A stretch of DNA of 44,273 bases from Actinomycetota bacterium (GCA_005885035.1 VAXZ01000116.1:1-44273); one strand, 5' to 3'. Counted from the first letter of the stretch, positions 31,773-40,881 are shown. Made by a program: numbers and translations. The notes: generated from the letters alone by a model not told the origin.

Positions 31773-31778
31773 ACGATA
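31773..31778 (-). promoter_or_regulatory. Leaderless -10 box for the PYROXD2-like gene
   Basis: TATCGT on the minus strand is followed by 6 nt and the ATG at 31766. The leader would be absent or one base long. It lies in the 47-nt gap after the MFS gene and would drive the oxidoreductase/DmdA-like operon. Confidence 0.5.
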
Positions 31779-31813
31779 CGACCGAACGTCGTCAGCTCGT
31801 TATCGAACGCCGT

Positions 31814-33145
31814 TCAGACGGAAGGACGATCGGACGTCGCGCTCAGGACCCCGACGGGCTCGCCCTCCATGGACTCCGCCGACGCGAACCGGGGCGCGGC
31901 GGGGCCGGCTTCCGCTTCGGCTTCCGCTTCGACGTCCGGCTCGACCTCAGGCTCGCGCCGGAGCCGAAGCAACGGCGAGAGCATGAGCGCGGCGAGCAGG
32001 GCGGTCGCGCCGCCGATCCGATACACCGGCTGCGGTCCGAAGGTGCGCAGCACCGGCCCGGCCAGGATGTACGCGATCGCTAGGCCGCATGACAGAACCG
32101 CATCGAATGCCGCCATCGTGCGGCTCCGCAGCGCGTCGGGCGTCCGGCGTTGCATGATCCCGCTCTCCGCGACCATCGTGATGCCGTCGCTCGTGCCCAT
32201 GATCAGCAGGCACACGAGGGCAACCGGGAATACCGGTGCCCATCCCACGCCGAACGCCGCTATCGCGATCCCGAAGGACGCGATCGCCAGCCACACCGGC
32301 TCCGTCCGCGACTTCATGAACCGTCCGCAGGCCGCGCCGAGGACCGATCCGGTCCCCCAGCACGTGATGAGCAGCGCGAAGCCGATCGATCCCGTCTTGA
32401 AGGACTCCGCCAGCGGCGCGTCCGCCACCATGCTCATCCCCATGCCGAGTACGAACACGAACCAGGCGATCGCCAGTCGCCGCAGGACCGACTCACGCCA
32501 GAGGAACGCGAGCCCGGCGAGGATGCCCCGGTCGTGATCGGTCGAAGCGGCCCGTTCCGTCGACCGGTCCTCCTGGAAGTTCCCGTGGACCGTAAGCGTC
32601 AGGACGAGCGACACGCCGAAGGTGACCGCGTTGAGCGCGAAGACGCCGGACTCGCGGAACGGGAGGAGCAGGAGGAGACCACCGAGGAGGGGGCCGACCG
32701 CGATGCCGGCGTGCACGCCCATCGTAACGAGGCCGTTCGCCCAGGAGATCTGCTCATCGGACTCCACCAGGTTCGGGATCGCCGCTCGCGATGAGGACAA
32801 GAACGGCAGCTCCGCGATCGCCGATCCGAAGGCGAGGACGATCAAGGTCACGGGAGCATGGACGAACACCATCGCCAGGAAGAACGCAGCCGAGATCGCC
32901 TCGGACCAGATCATCACCTTCCTGCGATCGAAGCGGTCCCCCAACGCACCCGCGAACGAGCCGAGCAGTCCCGCGACCCCGAAGGTGAGGAGCAGCGACA
33001 ACGCCTGCACGCTCGGCGAATGCGTGCGGTCCCAGACCGTGAAGTTGAGGGCCGTGTATGCGGCCGCACCGCCGGTGATCGAGATCAATCGACCGACGGC
33101 GAGACGACGGATCCTGGTGCGTGCGGATCGTTGACGGGTGCTCAT
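31814..33145 (-). CDS. MFS exporter (EntS/MFS_3-like)
   Basis: This is a 443-residue major facilitator protein with about 12 hydrophobic helices. Motif A between TM2 and TM3 is GALGDRFDRRKVMIW, and TM4 to TM5 includes SSSRAAIPNLVESDEQISWANGL, as in the MFS_3 group that exports drugs or siderophores. The C-terminal tail is cytoplasmic and acidic (EVEPDVEAEAEAEAG). The ATG has GAGGAG 7 nt upstream. A leader of about 120 nt holds a perfect 10-bp palindrome and a possible short uORF. The exported compound is unknown. It is 47 nt upstream of the PYROXD2-like gene. Confidence 0.92.
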   Translation of the reverse strand: MSTRQRSARTRIRRLAVGRLISITGGAAAYTALNFTVWDRTHSPSVQALSLLLTFGVAGLLGSFAGALGDRFDRRKVMIWSEAISAAFFLAMVFVHAPVTLIVLAFGSAIAELPFLSSSRAAIPNLVESDEQISWANGLVTMGVHAGIAVGPLLGGLLLLLPFRESGVFALNAVTFGVSLVLTLTVHGNFQEDRSTERAASTDHDRGILAGLAFLWRESVLRRLAIAWFVFVLGMGMSMVADAPLAESFKTGSIGFALLITCWGTGSVLGAACGRFMKSRTEPVWLAIASFGIAIAAFGVGWAPVFPVALVCLLIMGTSDGITMVAESGIMQRRTPDALRSRTMAAFDAVLSCGLAIAYILAGPVLRTFGPQPVYRIGGATALLAALMLSPLLRLRREPEVEPDVEAEAEAEAGPAAPRFASAESMEGEPVGVLSATSDRPSV

Positions 33146-33244
33146 GGAGCGGCTCCTCGAGAAGTGGTTCCGGAGAGGTGATCGGGCGACGGCAGGGGTG
33201 CGACGTGGCGCGCGGGGGACTCAGCGTCCGCCCGCATCTCCTGC

Positions 33245-33254
33245 GGTGATCACC
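33245..33254. promoter_or_regulatory. Palindrome GGTGATCACC in the MFS leader
   Basis: A perfect 10-bp palindrome lies about 100 nt before the MFS start and 20-30 nt downstream of a TAGCCT -10 box (33280-33275, minus). It could be a repressor site for the exporter gene. The regulator is not evident nearby. Confidence 0.35.
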
Positions 33255-33347
33255 ATCTGCTCCATAGCCCATGCAGGCTAGCAGACACCGTCTTGGCACC
33301 GAGGACCCAGGGTCATGAGCTCGTGTCCGACCGTGGATCGGGAGCGC

Positions 33348-34934
33348 TCAATCGGGCAGCGTCACCGGGCGGATGCGCTTGGCTTCGATCGCCACGGCGA
33401 TGTGCTCGAGGACCTCCGGAGGAACGTCGGAGTCGACGGTCACGCACATCAGCGCCTCCATCCCCTGCCCCTCGGGCTTCCGCCCGACGTCCATCGTCGC
33501 GATGTTGATCGAGTGCTCACCGAGGATGGTGCCCACCTTGCCGATGATGCCCGGTCGATCCACGTAGTTGAAGAACACCATCCGTGGCGCGGGCGCGATC
33601 TCGATGTCGAAGTCGTTCACGTTCGTGATGCGCTCGGCGTTGCGGGTCACGATCGTGCCCTCCACGCTGGCGGGCCCCTCGTCGGTCTCCGCGCGGATCG
33701 AGACGAGGCTGACGTAGTCCTGGCTCACCGTGGAGCGCATCTCGCTGACCGTGACGCCCCGGTCACGCGCGAGCATCGGCGCGTTGACGAAGGACACCGG
33801 CTCGTTGACCGACCGGCCGAGGATCCCCTTCAGGATCGCGAGCGTGAGGACGCGGGTATCGTGCTCCGCGATCCTCCCCAGGTAGGAAGCGACGACGCTC
33901 CGGACCCCGCCCTGCGCGAGCCCCGCGGTGAGCGAACCGAGCCGTTCGGCCAGCGGGACGAACGGACGGACGATCTCGGACACCTCGGCACCGGCCGACA
34001 CGTTCACCGCGTACGGCACGAACTCACCTTTCAGCGCGAGCCGAACCATCTCGGCCACCGTGGTGCCGGCCTTGTCCTGCGCCTCGCGCGTGGCCGCGCC
34101 CAGGTGCGGGGCGACGACGACGTTGCTCATCCCGAACAGCGGGGAATCGGTGGTGGGCTCGACGGCGAACACGTCCAGGGCCGCGCCCGCGAGGTGGCCG
34201 TCCTCGAGAGCCTTGGCCAGCGCCTCCTCATCGACGATGCCCCCTCGAGCCGTGTTCACGAGACGCGCGCCGGGCTTCATCATGCGGAGCTCCTTCGCTC
34301 CGATCAACCCCTCCGTCTCAGGCGTGCGCGGCAGATGGATCGTCACGAAGTCCGATTGCACCAGGAGCGCCTCGAGGGTCGGCATCATCTCGACGCCCAT
34401 CTCCTTCGCGCGATCGACGCTCACGTACGGATCGAACGCGATCACCCGCATCCCGAACCCGGCCGAGCGTGCGGCGACGAGCGACCCCACCCGCCCGAGG
34501 CCCACGAGCCCGATCGTCTTGCCGGCGAGCTCGACGCCTTCCCACCGCGACCGCTCCCACCGGCCGACGATGAGGTCCGAATGCGCTTGCGGCACGTTGC
34601 GCGCCTGCGCCAACAGGAGCGCCAGCGTCTGCTCGGCGGCGCTGATGATGTTGGATTGGGGCGCGTTCACCACCATGACCCCCCGCCGGGTGGCCGCGTC
34701 GACGTCGACGTTGTCCAGCCCGATCCCGGCGCGCGCGACGACCTTGAGGTTCGTGGCGGCAGCCAGCACCGCCTCCGTCACCCGGGTCGCGCTCCGGATG
34801 ATCAGCGCGTCGTAGGGCCCGATCTCCGACTCCAGCGGCCCCGTCGCGAGGTCCGTCCGGACATCGACCTGGAAGTCCTTCCGGAGGAGCTCGAGACCCT
34901 GGTCGCTGAGCTGCTCCGTGACGAGCACCCGCAC
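33348..34934 (-). CDS. serA: D-3-phosphoglycerate dehydrogenase
   Basis: The 528-residue NAD enzyme performs the first step of serine synthesis. The substrate and NAD domains show GLGRVGSLVAARSAGFGM (Rossmann), HLPRTPETEGLIG, NTARGGIVDEEAL and the catalytic His in VVVAPHLGAATREAQ. The middle ASB domain and the C-terminal ACT domain (NYVDRPGIIGKVGTILGEH) mark the long, serine-feedback-regulated type found in actinobacteria. The GTG start is 2 nt after the stop of an aminotransferase gene, which likely supplies the next step. The length is normal for this class. Confidence 0.96.
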   Translation of the reverse strand: MRVLVTEQLSDQGLELLRKDFQVDVRTDLATGPLESEIGPYDALIIRSATRVTEAVLAAATNLKVVARAGIGLDNVDVDAATRRGVMVVNAPQSNIISAAEQTLALLLAQARNVPQAHSDLIVGRWERSRWEGVELAGKTIGLVGLGRVGSLVAARSAGFGMRVIAFDPYVSVDRAKEMGVEMMPTLEALLVQSDFVTIHLPRTPETEGLIGAKELRMMKPGARLVNTARGGIVDEEALAKALEDGHLAGAALDVFAVEPTTDSPLFGMSNVVVAPHLGAATREAQDKAGTTVAEMVRLALKGEFVPYAVNVSAGAEVSEIVRPFVPLAERLGSLTAGLAQGGVRSVVASYLGRIAEHDTRVLTLAILKGILGRSVNEPVSFVNAPMLARDRGVTVSEMRSTVSQDYVSLVSIRAETDEGPASVEGTIVTRNAERITNVNDFDIEIAPAPRMVFFNYVDRPGIIGKVGTILGEHSINIATMDVGRKPEGQGMEALMCVTVDSDVPPEVLEHIAVAIEAKRIRPVTLPD

Positions 34935-34936
34935 GG

Positions 34937-36094
34937 TCAGTGTGCCTCCTGGAACACCTGCTCGGCGGCGGCGACCGCGGCCCCGCGTTTCACCGGGTGG
35001 TCGAGGCGTTCGAGCGTCATCTCCAGCGCCGCGAGGCCACGGATGATGTCCAGCTCGCTCACGTACCCGAAGTGCCCGATCCGGAAGACCTTCCCTTTGA
35101 GCGGACCTTGTCCCGGCGCGAGCACGACTCCGAGATCCGACCGTATCCGGTCGCAGATCGTGTCTGCGCTGATGCCCTCCGGTGCTCGGATCGCCGTCAC
35201 CGTCCAGTTGTCATCGAGCCCCTCGCCGAACAGATCGAGACCGAGGGCACGAACGCCTTCTTTCACGGCTCGGCTGAGGCGCTGGTGCCGCAGCAGTGCG
35301 GCGTCCACGCCGTCCTGGAAGTACAGCTCCAGCGCCGCGTGCAGCCCCTGCATCACGCTGATCGCCGGTGTCCAGGGGTTCTCTGGATCAGGGAGCTCCG
35401 CGAACCGCTGATACTCGCGCCAATCGAAGTAGAAGCGCGGGTTCTCGGCTCCCTGGGCCGCTCCCCATGCGCGATCGCTGATCGCCACGAACGAGATCCC
35501 GGGGCTGGCGGAGAGGGCCTTCTGCGAGCCGCCGATCGCCACGTCGATCCCCCATTCATCGAACGCGAACGGCACCGCGCCGAGGCTGCTCACCACGTCG
35601 ACGAGCACCATCGCGCCGGCTTCCCGGGATACCCGTGCGAGTTCGCGGACCGGTTGGATCACGCCGGTCGACGTCTCCGAGTGCGTGAGGAGCACGCCCT
35701 TGATCCCGGGATCGCGAGCGAGCGCGTCCGCGACCCTGTCCGGATCGAGCCGCGTTCCCCACTCCTCCTCCAGCGGGTGCACGGTCAGTCGGAACGCATC
35801 CGCGAGCCGTGCCCACCGCTCCGCGAAGAACCCCGCGAGCGGGACGAACACCTCGTCACCGGGCGAGAAGCAGTTCTGGATCGCGGATTCGAGGCCGCCC
35901 GTTCCGCTCGCGGTCAGGAGCAGGATCCGCGCGCGCTCGGCGCGGTAGAGCGTCCGCAGCCGCGCCGTCACGTCACGCATCAGCCCGCCGAACCCGGGAC
36001 CCCGGTGATACACGAGCGGACCTCCCTGCGCGAGGAGGACCTCCGGCGGGATCGGAGTCGGTCCGGGCGCGAGGATGATCTCGGGCCTGTCCAC
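34937..36094 (-). CDS. Class V aminotransferase (serine-pyruvate/alanine-glyoxylate or phosphoserine type)
   Basis: The 385-residue PLP enzyme has an N-terminal APGPTPIPPEVL, YHRGPGFGGLM, TASGTGGLESAIQNCFSPGD, THSETSTGV, and the PLP lysine in GGSQKALSASPG. These define the AGAT/serine-pyruvate group. Placed directly before serA with a 2-nt gap, it probably serves as the phosphoserine aminotransferase, as suggested for AGAT-like enzymes next to serA in other prokaryotes; typical SerC is not seen here. GTG 36094 is preferred because GAGGAG lies 8 nt upstream. A TAGGCT -10 box at 36141-36136 fits. The ORF is open far upstream only because it is antisense to the ABC permease gene. Confidence 0.88.
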   Translation of the reverse strand: MDRPEIILAPGPTPIPPEVLLAQGGPLVYHRGPGFGGLMRDVTARLRTLYRAERARILLLTASGTGGLESAIQNCFSPGDEVFVPLAGFFAERWARLADAFRLTVHPLEEEWGTRLDPDRVADALARDPGIKGVLLTHSETSTGVIQPVRELARVSREAGAMVLVDVVSSLGAVPFAFDEWGIDVAIGGSQKALSASPGISFVAISDRAWGAAQGAENPRFYFDWREYQRFAELPDPENPWTPAISVMQGLHAALELYFQDGVDAALLRHQRLSRAVKEGVRALGLDLFGEGLDDNWTVTAIRAPEGISADTICDRIRSDLGVVLAPGQGPLKGKVFRIGHFGYVSELDIIRGLAALEMTLERLDHPVKRGAAVAAAEQVFQEAH

Positions 36095-36135
36095 GGGTAT
36101 CACTCCTCGATCGGGTCGGGCGGCGCGGCTCGCCC

Positions 36136-36141
36136 AGCCTA
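36136..36141 (-). promoter_or_regulatory. Candidate -10 box for the aminotransferase-serA operon
   Basis: TAGGCT on the minus strand fits TANNNT and lies about 42 nt before the preferred GTG at 36094, leaving room for the GAGGAG ribosome site in the leader. Confidence 0.4.
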
Positions 36142-36192
36142 ACAGTCGGTTCCGCGCCGGCCACCCAGCAACCGTGCGCCGAACCACCTCCG

Positions 36193-36198
36193 TATAGT
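36193..36198 (+). promoter_or_regulatory. Candidate -10 box for the ABC operon
   Basis: TATAGT on the plus strand, close to consensus TATAAT, lies 16 nt before the ATG at 36215. Transcription would start near 36205, giving a leader of about 10 nt with no strong ribosome site. Confidence 0.5.
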
Positions 36199-36214
36199 CC
36201 GGCGAGGGCCACGG

Positions 36215-39200
36215 ATGGCGATGCTCCGATTCCTGTTCCGACGCTTGGTCGCTCAGCGCCTGCTGGCGCTGGGCGTCGTGCTGACGCTCGCCTTCAGCGT
36301 GGGCGTGATGGCGTCCGGTCCCATCTACACGGACGCGGCCCGCAACTCCATCCTGGCGTCGGCGATCGCCACCGCCAGCGTCCCTGTCGCCAACGTTCGC
36401 GTGGACCTCTACGGCGGCTCCTCCTTCCACTGGGCCTCGGCCGATCGACAGGTGCGGGCGCTGTCCTCCCTGCTTCCGGTGCGAACGATCGTCCCCCAGG
36501 GGGAGGCGACCGTCCGCATCGGGCCCAGCGGGGGCTCCGTTCCGATGCTCTTCCGCGCGGGCGGCGGCGCGCATCTGGCCTACCGCTCGGGAACGGCTCC
36601 CGGCACCGGGCAGGTTGCGGTGCCCATCGGCCTCGCTCAGCTCTCCGGCATCAAGCTCGGAGATCGGCTCGAGGTCCTGGGCCCGACGAACGAGCAGCGG
36701 ACGGTTCAGGTGTCAGGGATCTTCGATCCACCCGCTCGAACGGACGCGTTCTGGTTCGGGGAGGACACACCGTTCCCGCAGGGCGATTCCATGGACCCCG
36801 TTCCGGTGCTCGTCGATGGGCCGACGGCACGGACGCTCGCGACCGAACTCGGCCTGTCGACCCACTTCGCGTGGGATCTCTACCTCTCGCTCGCCGGCAT
36901 CACGTATCCGGACGCCTTGAACCTGCCGGACGCCTACGTGCAGTTCTCGACCGAGATCGATCACCGGTTGATCGTCCAGCAGCAACCTCCGCACGTCTCC
37001 AGCGGGATCCAGATCTTGATCGCGGGGGTTCAGCGTTCGGTCTCCGATCTTCGCGTGCCGATCCTGCTCGTCCTCCTGCAGATCCTCGTGGTCACCCTCG
37101 TCGTGCTCGCGGGCGTCGGGGTGTTGTTCGTCTCCCGGCAGTCGTTCGAGCTCGCCGTCCTGCACTCTCGTGGGTTCACGACGAGGACGTTGCTCCTGGC
37201 ACAAGGGCTCCAGGCGCTGCTCGCCGCGGCGTTCGCCCTCCCGATCGGCATCGCGATCGGCGCCCTGCTCTCCCGCTTCGCAGGTCTCACGAACGGTCCG
37301 CGGCCGGGGGAGGCGGGGTTCCCCATCACCGTCTCGCTGAGCTCGGTCCTGTTCGGCGCGGCGGCGGCCGCTGCGGGTGCGCTCGTGCTCTGGTTGCCGT
37401 CGATCCCGGCGGTCCGTCGAACGATCATCGCCGAGCGACGACAGACGTCCCGGGAGACGCGCCCCACGTTGGCCCGAGCCCCCGTCGAGCTCATCGTCTT
37501 GCCGGTGGGACTGTTCGCACTCGCGCAGCTCCGCAACGGGGAAGCGCTGGCGCCCGCCACCGCCGGCCAGGGATCGATCGACCCGCTCCTGCTCTTCGGG
37601 CCGACGCTCGTGATCCTCGGCGCGTCCTTCCTCGTCGTCCGCTTGCTGTCGTGGGGGCTCGGTTCGCTCGACGGCAGGATCGGGCGGTCCCGACGGCTCT
37701 CGACGTACCTGGCGGGCCGCCGGCTCGGGCGAACACCCGGCGTCGTCTTCGCGTCGGCGGTCCTGGTGGTGCTCGCCACCGGGCTGCTGTTCGTCTCGAC
37801 GACCTACCGCGCGACGACCCTGCAGAACCACGAGGACGCGGCGCACGCGTTCGCCGGCGCCGACTGGGTGGCGACCGTGGGGATCCCACCCGACGGGTCG
37901 AACGCGTTCGACCGGACGTTGCCGCCCGGCATGGCCGACGTCGAACGCGTCCAACCCGACGGATTCACGGGGACGTACTCGACCCCACCCGAAGGGCTGG
38001 CGGTGGACCCGGCGACCTTCCAGCAGGCCGCATGGTGGCGAGCCGACTTCGCCGCCGAGTCCTTCGAGGGGTTGCTCGGTCGCCTCGCGGCGCCAGCCGA
38101 GGGGATGACGCTCCCCCAGGGCTCGCGGACCGTGGAGCTGACCATCGACAGCCCCCGCGGCGCGGCGGGCCTCGAGCTTCGCGCGGCGCTCCGGCGACCG
38201 GATGGATCGTTCACCAGCACCGAGCCGCTCACCCTGGCCGAGGGATCGCACCCGTATGTTCTCGACGTCTCGGGTGGAACCAGCCTGCTCTCCCTCACCT
38301 TCGAGGCTCCGTCGACCACGACCCATACGAGGCGCATGCTCCTGATGATGACCGGGGTGCGACTGGACGGCGCTCCCATGTCACTCGCCGGCTGGGCGCC
38401 GATCGGATCGCTCGGGGCCGGCGGTCGGATCACGCCGGCCTCGGGCGGATGGACGTTCACGGCCTCGTTCGCGATCGGCTCGGCGCTCGTCGCGATCGAG
38501 CCCAAGCCGGTGGCCGTTCCCGCCATCATGTCCTCGGACATCGCGCAGCAAGAACCCACGACGATGCAGCTCCGGATCGGCGACCGGACCCTCCCGATCC
38601 AGCGGGTCGGCACGGCGACATCGTTCCCCGGGATCGCGCCCGGGACGCCGTTCATCGTGGTCTCGGGGCCGGCCCTGTTCGAGCTCCAGGGCGCGGTGCC
38701 GGGGCAAGGAGGTCGGGTGAACGAGGTCTGGACGCACGGGGACAGGGATCCGACCGCGGCGATCCAAGCGGCGGGGTTCCCGGTGATCGACCTGCTATCC
38801 GCACGGACGATCGAGGGCCGGCTCGATGAAGCACCGGAGAGTCTGGCGGTAGGTCTCGACGCGGCGGCCGCGATCGCGGGGCTCGGCCTCGTGATCGCGG
38901 GCGTCACGGCGACGCTGTACTTCGCACAGCGCCGCCGTGACTTCGAGTTCGCATCGCTCCGCGCGATGGGGGCCGGGGCGCCGGCGCTGCGGGGCACGAT
39001 CGCCCGCGAGCAGTTCGCCCTGATCGGTGTGGCCTCGATCGCTGGCGTGCTCCTCGGCGATGTCGTGGTCCGGCTGGCCACGGCGCCGCTGCTCCGGACC
39101 GTCTCCACGTCGTTCCCAGCGCCCGTGATCGTGATCGACGTGGCCGCGTTGATCGTCGCGTTGATCGTGATCGCGGTCGCAGCCACCGTCGCGGCCGTGA

Positions 39201-39262
39201 CGGCGACCCGCGCGCTGCTGCGCTCGTCGATCAGCGCCGTTCTGCGGGGCGATCCCGAATGA
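36215..39262 (+). CDS. FtsX-type ABC transporter permease, large two-module form
   Basis: The 1015-residue membrane protein opens with a TM anchor (residues about 12-34), a large extracytoplasmic domain (about 35-275), and three TMs at about 280-395 (ILLVLLQILVVTLVVLAGVGVLF onward). A second module follows with TMs at about 425-530, another large outer domain (about 540-860), and three TMs at about 867-1005, ending SISAVLRGDPE. This is the layout of FtsX/MacB/LolE-like permeases fused as a double unit. Such proteins do not usually pump small molecules through a channel but move or sense lipids, lipoproteins or wall enzymes by mechanical motion. The end overlaps the first ATPase gene (ATGA). 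An internal ATG at 36221 is an equal start. Confidence 0.88.
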   Translation: MAMLRFLFRRLVAQRLLALGVVLTLAFSVGVMASGPIYTDAARNSILASAIATASVPVANVRVDLYGGSSFHWASADRQVRALSSLLPVRTIVPQGEATVRIGPSGGSVPMLFRAGGGAHLAYRSGTAPGTGQVAVPIGLAQLSGIKLGDRLEVLGPTNEQRTVQVSGIFDPPARTDAFWFGEDTPFPQGDSMDPVPVLVDGPTARTLATELGLSTHFAWDLYLSLAGITYPDALNLPDAYVQFSTEIDHRLIVQQQPPHVSSGIQILIAGVQRSVSDLRVPILLVLLQILVVTLVVLAGVGVLFVSRQSFELAVLHSRGFTTRTLLLAQGLQALLAAAFALPIGIAIGALLSRFAGLTNGPRPGEAGFPITVSLSSVLFGAAAAAAGALVLWLPSIPAVRRTIIAERRQTSRETRPTLARAPVELIVLPVGLFALAQLRNGEALAPATAGQGSIDPLLLFGPTLVILGASFLVVRLLSWGLGSLDGRIGRSRRLSTYLAGRRLGRTPGVVFASAVLVVLATGLLFVSTTYRATTLQNHEDAAHAFAGADWVATVGIPPDGSNAFDRTLPPGMADVERVQPDGFTGTYSTPPEGLAVDPATFQQAAWWRADFAAESFEGLLGRLAAPAEGMTLPQGSRTVELTIDSPRGAAGLELRAALRRPDGSFTSTEPLTLAEGSHPYVLDVSGGTSLLSLTFEAPSTTTHTRRMLLMMTGVRLDGAPMSLAGWAPIGSLGAGGRITPASGGWTFTASFAIGSALVAIEPKPVAVPAIMSSDIAQQEPTTMQLRIGDRTLPIQRVGTATSFPGIAPGTPFIVVSGPALFELQGAVPGQGGRVNEVWTHGDRDPTAAIQAAGFPVIDLLSARTIEGRLDEAPESLAVGLDAAAAIAGLGLVIAGVTATLYFAQRRRDFEFASLRAMGAGAPALRGTIAREQFALIGVASIAGVLLGDVVVRLATAPLLRTVSTSFPAPVIVIDVAALIVALIVIAVAATVAAVTATRALLRSSISAVLRGDPE

Positions 39263-40158
39263 CCTGGATGCGGGACGAGCGATCCACGACGTGGGCGAGG
39301 GATCGACCCGACAGCGCCGGCGCGTACGTTCGACTCCACCGCGTCTACAAGGTCCACCACATCGGCGACACGGGGGTCGTCGCCCTGGCCGGCGTCGATC
39401 TCGAGATCCAGCCCGGGGAGTTCGTCGCGATCGTCGGGCCGAGCGGGACCGGGAAGTCGACGATCCTGCACCTGCTCGGCGGGCTCGATCAGGCATCCGC
39501 GGGCATCGCGGAGATCGACGGACAGGACCTCGCGCTGTTGACCGATCTCGAGCGCACCCGGTTCCGCGCGGAACGGGTCGGGTTCGTGTGGCAGGGAGCT
39601 GCTCGCAACCTCGTGCCCTACCTGACCGCCGCACAGAACGTTCGCCTTCCGCGATCGATCGGTGGCCGGGTCGAGCGGGTGCGTCCCGACGGGAGCGCGC
39701 CGCCCGATACCGACGCGCTGCTCTCGATCGTGGGACTGGCGCATCGAAGCCGGCACCTTCCGGTCGCGCTCTCGGGAGGCGAGCAACAGCGCACGGCGAT
39801 CGCTGTCGCGCTCGCGAACGACCCCGCGCTGCTCCTGGCCGACGAACCGACGGCCGAGCTGGACGGCGAGGCGGCCGCGCGAGTCCTGGAGGTGTTCCGC
39901 AACGTCAGCCGGGAGTTGGGCGCCACGGTCGTGATGGCGACGCACGACCTGCTCGCGGCTCGGCATGCCGACCGCATGGTCCACCTCCGCGACGGCAGGT
40001 TCCGCCATCCGGGGATCCCGCTCGCGCCGCTGGGACCAGACGGCGCGGTGCGGCTCCCTCCGGACGTGGCGATGGGCTTCGCCGACGCAGAGCTCGAGGC
40101 CGACGTCGCCGAGGACGAGGTCGTCATCCGACGCCGGCTGGAGCGTGGCCGTGAGTGA
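39259..40158 (+). CDS. ABC transporter ATPase (LolD/MacB-type), first
   Basis: The 299-residue ATPase has Walker A GPSGTGKST near residue 61, the Q-loop FVWQGAARNLVPYL, the signature LSGGEQQR, Walker B LLLADEPTAELD and the H-loop ATHDL. It has an unusual N-terminal lead of about 25 residues and a C-terminal extension rich in acidic residues (AELEADVAEDEV). In the Q-loop the usual Q-x-F/Y is Q-G-A-A. It overlaps the permease gene by 4 nt and the next ATPase gene by 8 nt, so all three proteins should form one complex. Confidence 0.93.
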   Translation: MTWMRDERSTTWARDRPDSAGAYVRLHRVYKVHHIGDTGVVALAGVDLEIQPGEFVAIVGPSGTGKSTILHLLGGLDQASAGIAEIDGQDLALLTDLERTRFRAERVGFVWQGAARNLVPYLTAAQNVRLPRSIGGRVERVRPDGSAPPDTDALLSIVGLAHRSRHLPVALSGGEQQRTAIAVALANDPALLLADEPTAELDGEAAARVLEVFRNVSRELGATVVMATHDLLAARHADRMVHLRDGRFRHPGIPLAPLGPDGAVRLPPDVAMGFADAELEADVAEDEVVIRRRLERGRE

Positions 40159-40870
40159 TCCGAGACCGTTGCTGGAGGCGCTCGGGGTCTCCCGGACCTA
40201 TCCGGGGACGGTGGAGGTCGTCGCGGTCCGCCACGCCTCGCTCGAGCTTCGGTCGCGGGACTTCACGCTCTTGATGGGTCCGAGCGGATCGGGCAAGACC
40301 TCGTTCCTCGGGATGCTGGCGGGCTTCGACCCTCCCGACGAGGGTGAGGTTCGGTGGCGGGACACGCCGTTCGATCGGCTCACACGCGACGAGCTCCTCG
40401 CCGTCCGGCGGACCGAGATGAGCGTCATCTTCCAGTCCTACGGTCTCCTGCCGTCGCTCACCGCGGTCGAGAACGTGGAGCTCCCGCTCCGCATCGCCGG
40501 AACCCCTTTGGATGAAGCGAGGACCCGGGCGACCGGATGGCTCGATCGCCTCGATCTCGGGCACCGGCTGAACCATCGGACATTCGAGCTCTCGGGCGGC
40601 CAGCAGCAGCGCGTCGCGGTCGCCCGTGCCCTCGTGGTCGAGCCGGCCGTGATCCTGGCCGACGAACCGATCGCCGAGGTGGACAGCGAGAACGCCGATC
40701 TGATCTTGTCCGCGCTGTGGGAGGTCGTGGTCCGGGACGGCGCCGTGCTCGCGGCGACGCACAACCCCGAGGCGCTCCGCTACGCGAGCCGCGTGATCCT
40801 GTTCCGAGACGGGGTGATCGACGCGGAGGGGTCCCCGGATGAGGTGACCGCCCAGCTCACGACCGACTGA
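40151..40870 (+). CDS. ABC transporter ATPase (LolD/MacB-type), second
   Basis: The 239-residue ATPase has Walker A GPSGSGKTS, Q-loop VIFQSYGLLPSL, signature LSGGQQQR, Walker B VILADEPIAEVD and H-loop ATHNPEAL. The Walker B tail has I-A-E-V-D where the first ATPase has T-A-E-L-D, so the two are distinct proteins and not a recent copy. GTG 40151 is chosen because GGAG ends 7 nt upstream; GTG 40145 is too close to it. With the first ATPase and the double-module permease it could form an asymmetric transporter with one ATPase per half. Confidence 0.9.
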   Translation: MSDPRPLLEALGVSRTYPGTVEVVAVRHASLELRSRDFTLLMGPSGSGKTSFLGMLAGFDPPDEGEVRWRDTPFDRLTRDELLAVRRTEMSVIFQSYGLLPSLTAVENVELPLRIAGTPLDEARTRATGWLDRLDLGHRLNHRTFELSGGQQQRVAVARALVVEPAVILADEPIAEVDSENADLILSALWEVVVRDGAVLAATHNPEALRYASRVILFRDGVIDAEGSPDEVTAQLTTD

Positions 40871-40881
40871 GCCGATCGGTC
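40861..40881. terminator. Convergent hairpin between the ABC and reductase genes
   Basis: GACCGA (40861-40866) pairs with TCGGTC (40876-40881) across a 9-nt loop; the loop and inner part also hold the palindrome CCGATCGG. It covers the stop of the second ATPase and the first two bases of the reductase stop on the opposite strand. There is no T tract. Confidence 0.4.

Noticed and set aside
32754-33299. 181-codon minus-strand frame beginning MPRRCLLACMGYGADG over the MFS leader
   Set aside because: It runs out of frame into the MFS gene and shows no domain; only the short uORF inside this leader is kept as a possibility.
36713-40008. Large minus-strand frames opposite the ABC permease and ATPase
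   Set aside because: Low-complexity Arg/Asp/Glu/Ser-rich translations that mirror genes with clear Walker and FtsX features.
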